From JAYZBC01 sp036339375 (GTDB lineage: Bacteria; Pseudomonadota; Alphaproteobacteria; MPNO01; UBA2964), in assembly GCA_036339375.1 (NCBI GenBank), contig JAYZBC010000044.1, positions 1 through 27,669 on the forward strand: DNA of 27,669 bases, given 5' to 3'. Positions 23,893 to 27,669 of this stretch are shown here, piece by piece. A model generated the notes under the pieces. The model was not told the origin of the DNA, ran no database searches, and saw only the letters and a program-made list of their open reading frames with translations. Position 1 is the first letter of the stretch. Each line of letters opens with the position of its first letter. A program made the translations under genes and the position numbers.

Positions 23893-25960
23893 GATGGGTG
23901 TTTCCTCTGATCGGGGTGCTGTTGGAAATTCGAATTTCCCCAAGATCTCCAATAACGAAATAATCATTCTCACCAACCATTGTAGTGGATCCATACTCCT
24001 CAATGATTGCTGGACCCTTTCCTTCAAACCCATGCGGCAAGGTGGAGCGTTGAAAAATATTAATTTTGGTGAAACGAGTTGCCTGGGGCAACCAAACTTG
24101 ACGCAATTTTTCTGCTGGAATGGTAGAAGCATTGAGTGGAACAAGTCGAGTGATGTCAGGTTTTTCTGTTTCCATGACAGCGCCAAGATGGAGGCCAACA
24201 AATTCGATGATGGCTGACTCGTCGGCATGCCCATACCGTCGTCGGTATTCTTCCGAAAAAGCTTGGCGTAGATTTATTTCGGTATTCAAACCTCCGATGT
24301 TTATTCTAATTGAGTGTTTTTGTCCGCGGTAACGCATTTCGGCGTCATAATTGTAGATGATGTCGCCGTTCCCCTCTTCGCTAAACCGTTTGGTAGCAGC
24401 TGTTTTCATCTCGGCAAAGATCTTTACCGTTGAAGCAATGGTGCCCTCGTCGAGAATAGACAAAAAGGTCCGCGCTTCGTCCATTCGTGGATTGGCAAGG
24501 AGCATTCCAGTGGCGGAGAAATTCCCTGGTTCAGGGGGTACAATAGCCGAGGGTATACCAAGCGTTGCAGCCAGTGAACTAGCGTGCAACGGACCGCCTC
24601 CACCATATGCTAGTAGAGAAAATTCTCGGGGATCGAGACCACGTTCAACGCTTATTTTTCGGATACTAGCTGCCATACGATCAACCGCAATGGTAATTAT
24701 TCCATCAGCAATATGAAACAAACCCTCTTCACCTTCAAACCCCAAAGGTTGGGCTATTTTATGCCGGAGCACGTTTTCCGCCGCAGTAGGATCGAGCTGA
24801 AGTTCACCACCTAAAAATCCTTGAGGATTGAGTCGGCCGAGGACGAGGTTAGCGTCGGTTATAGTTGGTTCTGCACCACCCCGTCCATAACAAGTAGGGC
24901 CAGGTTTAGCACCAGCGCTTTTTGGGCCAACATTAAGACGTTTTTGGCTATCGAGCGAGGCGATTGAACCACCGCCGGTCCCAATTTCAACGATATCAAT
25001 AACAGCTGCCCGTATTGGAAAGCCTTTTTCGAAACCACCTATATAGTTTGCGTTTTCAACTGAAAAACGGCCCTTGCTTATCAGAGTACATTTGGCCGTG
25101 GTGCCTCCCATGTCAAATGCAATCACGTTTTCAAGCCCCAGAGAACGGGCAAATGCAGCAGCTCCGATGCAGCCCCCCACTGGTCCAGATTCGACGAGCC
25201 TAATTGGTTCTCTAAGAGCTCGGTCAGCAGACAGCACACCACCATTGGAGCCCATCAGGTAGAGGGATCCGTTATATCCACGATCCGACAACGTTAACTG
25301 GAATTTACGGATGTAGTCAGTGACCATCGGTCCAACATAGGCATTTGCGCTCACCGTCGCGCTCCGTTCATACTCAAACCATTCGCGCGATAGTTCCGTT
25401 CCGGCACTAATATAAGTTTTTGGAAGTCGCTGGCGCAAATAACGGGCCGCTTGGATTTCGTGATCGGGCTTTGCATAGGCGTTGAGAAATGAAATTGCTA
25501 TCGCTTCTATTCCGTTATTTTTAAAGCTTTTCGCCAGCCGATTCAGGCCGTTTAAATCAAGTGGCTCAATCTCTTCACCTTTTCCATCAATACGACCACC
25601 CACCTCAAACCGGAGTGGCCGGGGCACTAGCGGGGGATCACGGCTATAACGCAGATCAAATGGCACCGGTCGGTTGCCCCGTCCAATTTCGAGCGTATCC
25701 CGAAACCCCTTTGTTGTAATTAATGCTGTTTTAGCTCCTTCACGTTGGATTAGAGCATTGATAACTAGGGTAGAACCGTGTTTGACATTTTTCGTATCGT
25801 TGAGCTCAATTCCAGCTTTTGCAAGGCATGTCAGTATCCCCTCGACAAAGTCATCATAAGTAGTTGATGTTTTGGCGTAGGCCACAGTGCCGGCATCCAG
25901 ATTATAGGCGACTAGGTCAGTAAAAGTGCCGCCGATATCGACTGCCAACACAATACGCAT
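23885..25960 (-). CDS. hyuA: Hydantoinase A / oxoprolinase A-family subunit
   Basis: ATP-binding subunit of the hydantoinase/oxoprolinase family, 691 residues. The actin-like ATPase motif DIGGTFTD is at 8-15; the second phosphate-binding motif is FDMGGTTAKC (about 268-277), followed by EIGTGGGSIA and GGGGPLHA. Related proteins include N-methylhydantoinase A, 5-oxoprolinase and acetone carboxylase beta subunits; the separate A and B proteins and length favour the first two. No clear ribosome site precedes the ATG. First gene of a two-gene operon with hyuB; divergent from the Rieske oxygenase gene across 252 bases. The region is G+C-richer than genes upstream. Exact substrate unknown. Confidence 0.88.
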   Translation of the reverse strand: MRIVLAVDIGGTFTDLVAYNLDAGTVAYAKTSTTYDDFVEGILTCLAKAGIELNDTKNVKHGSTLVINALIQREGAKTALITTKGFRDTLEIGRGNRPVPFDLRYSRDPPLVPRPLRFEVGGRIDGKGEEIEPLDLNGLNRLAKSFKNNGIEAIAISFLNAYAKPDHEIQAARYLRQRLPKTYISAGTELSREWFEYERSATVSANAYVGPMVTDYIRKFQLTLSDRGYNGSLYLMGSNGGVLSADRALREPIRLVESGPVGGCIGAAAFARSLGLENVIAFDMGGTTAKCTLISKGRFSVENANYIGGFEKGFPIRAAVIDIVEIGTGGGSIASLDSQKRLNVGPKSAGAKPGPTCYGRGGAEPTITDANLVLGRLNPQGFLGGELQLDPTAAENVLRHKIAQPLGFEGEEGLFHIADGIITIAVDRMAASIRKISVERGLDPREFSLLAYGGGGPLHASSLAATLGIPSAIVPPEPGNFSATGMLLANPRMDEARTFLSILDEGTIASTVKIFAEMKTAATKRFSEEGNGDIIYNYDAEMRYRGQKHSIRINIGGLNTEINLRQAFSEEYRRRYGHADESAIIEFVGLHLGAVMETEKPDITRLVPLNASTIPAEKLRQVWLPQATRFTKINIFQRSTLPHGFEGKGPAIIEEYGSTTMVGENDYFVIGDLGEIRISNSTPIRGNTHHG

Positions 25961-26199
25961 TTTAATATAAATCCACTAACTTGTTACTGGTTCTAGTTTA
26001 CCGCTAAATTTCCATAATAATACGGGTAATGAAGGATAAAAAACTTATATCCTCTCCCTTAAAAATATTCTAAAAACAAATTTTCTATTCAAAAATATTG
26101 ATTTAGAATATTAATCTTTACCCAAAGAGTTTTTTAAAATATTAGATTTAATGAAAAGTTGTAATCCATAAATTTAAGTTCAAAAGAACCCATCGGAAT

Positions 26200-26211
26200 A
26201 GGTATATACCT
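26200..26211. promoter_or_regulatory. Perfect 12-base palindrome before the Rieske oxygenase gene; candidate operator
   Basis: AGGTATATACCT reads the same on both strands and ends one base before the ATG at 26213, covering the only ribosome-site-like AGG. The GGTATATACC core resembles operators of GntR-family repressors (general knowledge of the GT...AC pattern). No regulator gene is in the window. The rest of the 252-base divergent region (25961-26212) is AT-rich and shows no further clear element. Confidence 0.35.
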
Positions 26212-26212
26212 G

Positions 26213-27448
26213 ATGTTGTCGAAGGAAGATAACGAACGCCTTACTCGAGTCAATAAGGGAACCCCCATGGGTGACCTGATAAGACGGTATTGGATTCCAG
26301 CTATTTTTTCTGAACAAATTAACAGGCCAGATTGTCCGCCAGTCCGAGTCAAATTACTTGGTGAAAATTTGGTGGCATTCCGGGATAGCCAAGAAAGGGT
26401 AGGGCTACTTGATGAACACTGTCCACACCGAACAGCCTCATTGTTTTTTGGAAGAAATGAAGAGTGTGGCTTACGATGTGTATATCACGGCTGGAAGTTT
26501 GATATAGAGGGAAAGTGCATCGATCTTCCAAGCGAGCCCATGAAAAGCCCTTTACAACGAAAGGTCAAAATCAAAGCTTATCCCTGTGTAGAACATGGTG
26601 GCATAGTTTGGAGTTATATGGGTCCTCCAAAATTAAAACCCCCTCCGCCGGATTTTGAATGGGCACGGCTTCCCAGTTCTTTCCGGTTGATGTCACGACA
26701 AATTATGGAATGCAACTGGCTCCAGGGTATTGAAGGGGGATTTGATTCTAGCCATCTTGCCTTTTTACATGGAGGCGTCGTCGAGGGAGACATAACCCTT
26801 CGACCCTCCATTTACGAAGTAATTCCAACGGATTACGGCTTCGTCGCTGGATCAGGACGCCAAAGGTTGGATGACTTAACCTTTTGGTCTGCAAACGTCA
26901 TGATTATGCCGTTCCAGAAAAGTATAGCCTCTGTTCCTGTGGGGGTTCATCTTTGGGTCCCAATGGATGATGAGCATACTATGCAGTATGTCATTGATTT
27001 TCTTCCTCATCGTCCACTTACCGATGAAGATATTGCGCGGGAAACATCCTGGAATGGAATTCATTCAGAAAACATTTCTGGTACTGATAAACCCATACGG
27101 AACAAGGATAACGACTACCTAATTGATCGCTCTCTGCAGGCAAGTGGAAAATCATACACCGGAATAAAAGGACTCGGCACTCAAGATAATGGAATTCAGG
27201 AATCAATGGGCCCAATTGCAGACCGAACACGAGAACGCCTTGGCACAACGGATGCTGCTATCATTAATCTACGAAAATTATTGCTAAAAGCGTTGGATGA
27301 CCATGAAGAGGGAGTTACACCACTCGGACTCGATCCATCAACCTACCAAGTTCGTGGATCCCGATACACTGCTCCCAAGGGCCAGCCCTTTTTAGAGACA
27401 ATGGAACACCAAATCAGCCTTGATGCCTCTGTGTATGGCGAAGAATAA
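26213..27448 (+). CDS. Rieske non-heme iron oxygenase, catalytic (alpha) subunit
   Basis: Probable hydroxylase or O-demethylase of an aromatic compound, 411 residues. The Rieske [2Fe-2S] ligands are Cys70 and His72 (CPHR) and Cys89 and His92 (CVYHGW). The catalytic domain has CNWLQGIEGGFDSSHLAFLH, in which His181 and His186 bind the mononuclear iron and Asp178 links it to the Rieske centre of a neighbouring subunit; the third iron ligand, an acidic residue towards the C-terminus, was not pinned down. The pattern resembles phthalate 4,5-dioxygenase-type alpha subunits. No reductase or beta subunit is in the window, so electrons must come from elsewhere. Substrate unknown. Confidence 0.88.
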   Translation: MLSKEDNERLTRVNKGTPMGDLIRRYWIPAIFSEQINRPDCPPVRVKLLGENLVAFRDSQERVGLLDEHCPHRTASLFFGRNEECGLRCVYHGWKFDIEGKCIDLPSEPMKSPLQRKVKIKAYPCVEHGGIVWSYMGPPKLKPPPPDFEWARLPSSFRLMSRQIMECNWLQGIEGGFDSSHLAFLHGGVVEGDITLRPSIYEVIPTDYGFVAGSGRQRLDDLTFWSANVMIMPFQKSIASVPVGVHLWVPMDDEHTMQYVIDFLPHRPLTDEDIARETSWNGIHSENISGTDKPIRNKDNDYLIDRSLQASGKSYTGIKGLGTQDNGIQESMGPIADRTRERLGTTDAAIINLRKLLLKALDDHEEGVTPLGLDPSTYQVRGSRYTAPKGQPFLETMEHQISLDASVYGEE

Positions 27449-27470
27449 GGTTTAAATTCAAACTTTGAAA

Positions 27471-27669
27471 TCAATCCACTAAATTTCCAGTCATTTGGTC
27501 TAACCATTCTTTTGAAACTCCAATGGTTTTTAATTCTTTACTAGCTTCATTTTTGGTTTGCAGGACTGACCCTATAACCTGTGGAGAATCTCCTTTTGAG
27601 GGTTGACAGCATGCCTCAAGGCGGACGCCATTGGGATCCATAAAATAAATAGAGACAAGACCCGGTAGA
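27471..27669 (-). CDS. VOC (glyoxalase/extradiol dioxygenase-fold) family protein, C-terminal fragment
   Basis: The reverse strand is open from the window edge to a TGA at 27471-27473 (about 65 residues). It contains IYFMDPNGVRLEACC near its start; DPNGxxxE is the metal-ligand motif at the end of a vicinal-oxygen-chelate domain, where the Glu binds the metal. A charged tail of about 45 residues follows. The 5' part lies outside the window. Possible functions include glyoxalase-like lyase or type I extradiol dioxygenase; the motif alone does not decide. It is convergent with the Rieske oxygenase gene, 22 bases apart. Confidence 0.7.
   Translation of the reverse strand, partial: LPGLVSIYFMDPNGVRLEACCQPSKGDSPQVIGSVLQTKNEASKELKTIGVSKEWLDQMTGNLVD

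Noticed and set aside
23893..24234. 114-codon upstream extension of the hyuB frame
   Set aside because: This stretch is hyuA coding sequence in another frame; the conserved B-subunit N-terminus starts at 23892.
1..27669. CRISPR arrays, insertion sequences, prophage or toxin-antitoxin genes
   Set aside because: No regularly spaced repeats, transposase, integrase, or small toxin-antitoxin pairs were recognised on reading both strands.

Overview
The window looks like a chromosomal segment of a low-G+C alphaproteobacterium. The evidence is gene order: serS-pcm-nlpD-like, an AAA ATPase, yajC-secD-secF, a squalene-synthase-family gene, trmFO, uvrA, ssb, gyrA and coaD follow the order I know from many alphaproteobacteria. 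Housekeeping genes are AT-rich (hand counts: 17 of 60 G+C at 2281-2340; 18 of 60 at 19981-20040). Hopanoid/squalene genes, aromatic-type oxygenases and a hydantoinase pair suggest a free-living, possibly marine heterotroph. That habitat and any finer taxonomy are inference.

Layout. (1) 1-6719: 3' part of serS, pcm, a LysM/LytM lipoprotein of the NlpD/DipM class, a reverse-strand DUF815-type ATPase whose 3' end overlaps it, then yajC-secD-secF for protein export. (2) 6813-14000, reverse strand apart from the terminator: a perfect hairpin terminator, a standalone PuuD-type membrane domain, hpnE and hpnC (squalene synthesis), trmFO (tRNA m5U54) and uvrA (excision repair). (3) 14071-17797: four metabolic genes (SDR, D-2-hydroxyacid dehydrogenase, class II aldolase-fold enzyme, fused LigB-LigA extradiol dioxygenase) sitting between uvrA and ssb, which are normally adjacent and divergent in this class. 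(4) 17945-22030: ssb, gyrA, coaD and tRNA-Lys(UUU). (5) 22198 to the end: a hyuA-hyuB hydantoinase/oxoprolinase operon on the reverse strand, divergent from a Rieske non-heme iron oxygenase, then the 3' end of a VOC-family gene. This last block is visibly richer in G+C (37 of 60 at 22621-22680; 34 of 60 at 26641-26700) and begins right after the tRNA gene, so it may be transferred DNA.

How the genes work together. Regions 1, 2 and 4 serve translation, envelope, export, repair and replication. Regions 3 and 5 look catabolic. A Rieske oxygenase could hydroxylate an aromatic ring, the LigB-LigA protein could open a dihydroxylated ring, and the aldolase-fold enzyme, hydroxyacid dehydrogenase and SDR could process the products; HyuAB could open a cyclic amide. 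That these form one pathway is speculation, since the two blocks are 4 kb apart.

No gene-free stretch exceeds 300 bases; the longest is the 252-base divergent region at 25961-26212, which holds a perfect palindrome. I saw no CRISPR array, insertion sequence, integrase, rRNA or prophage gene.
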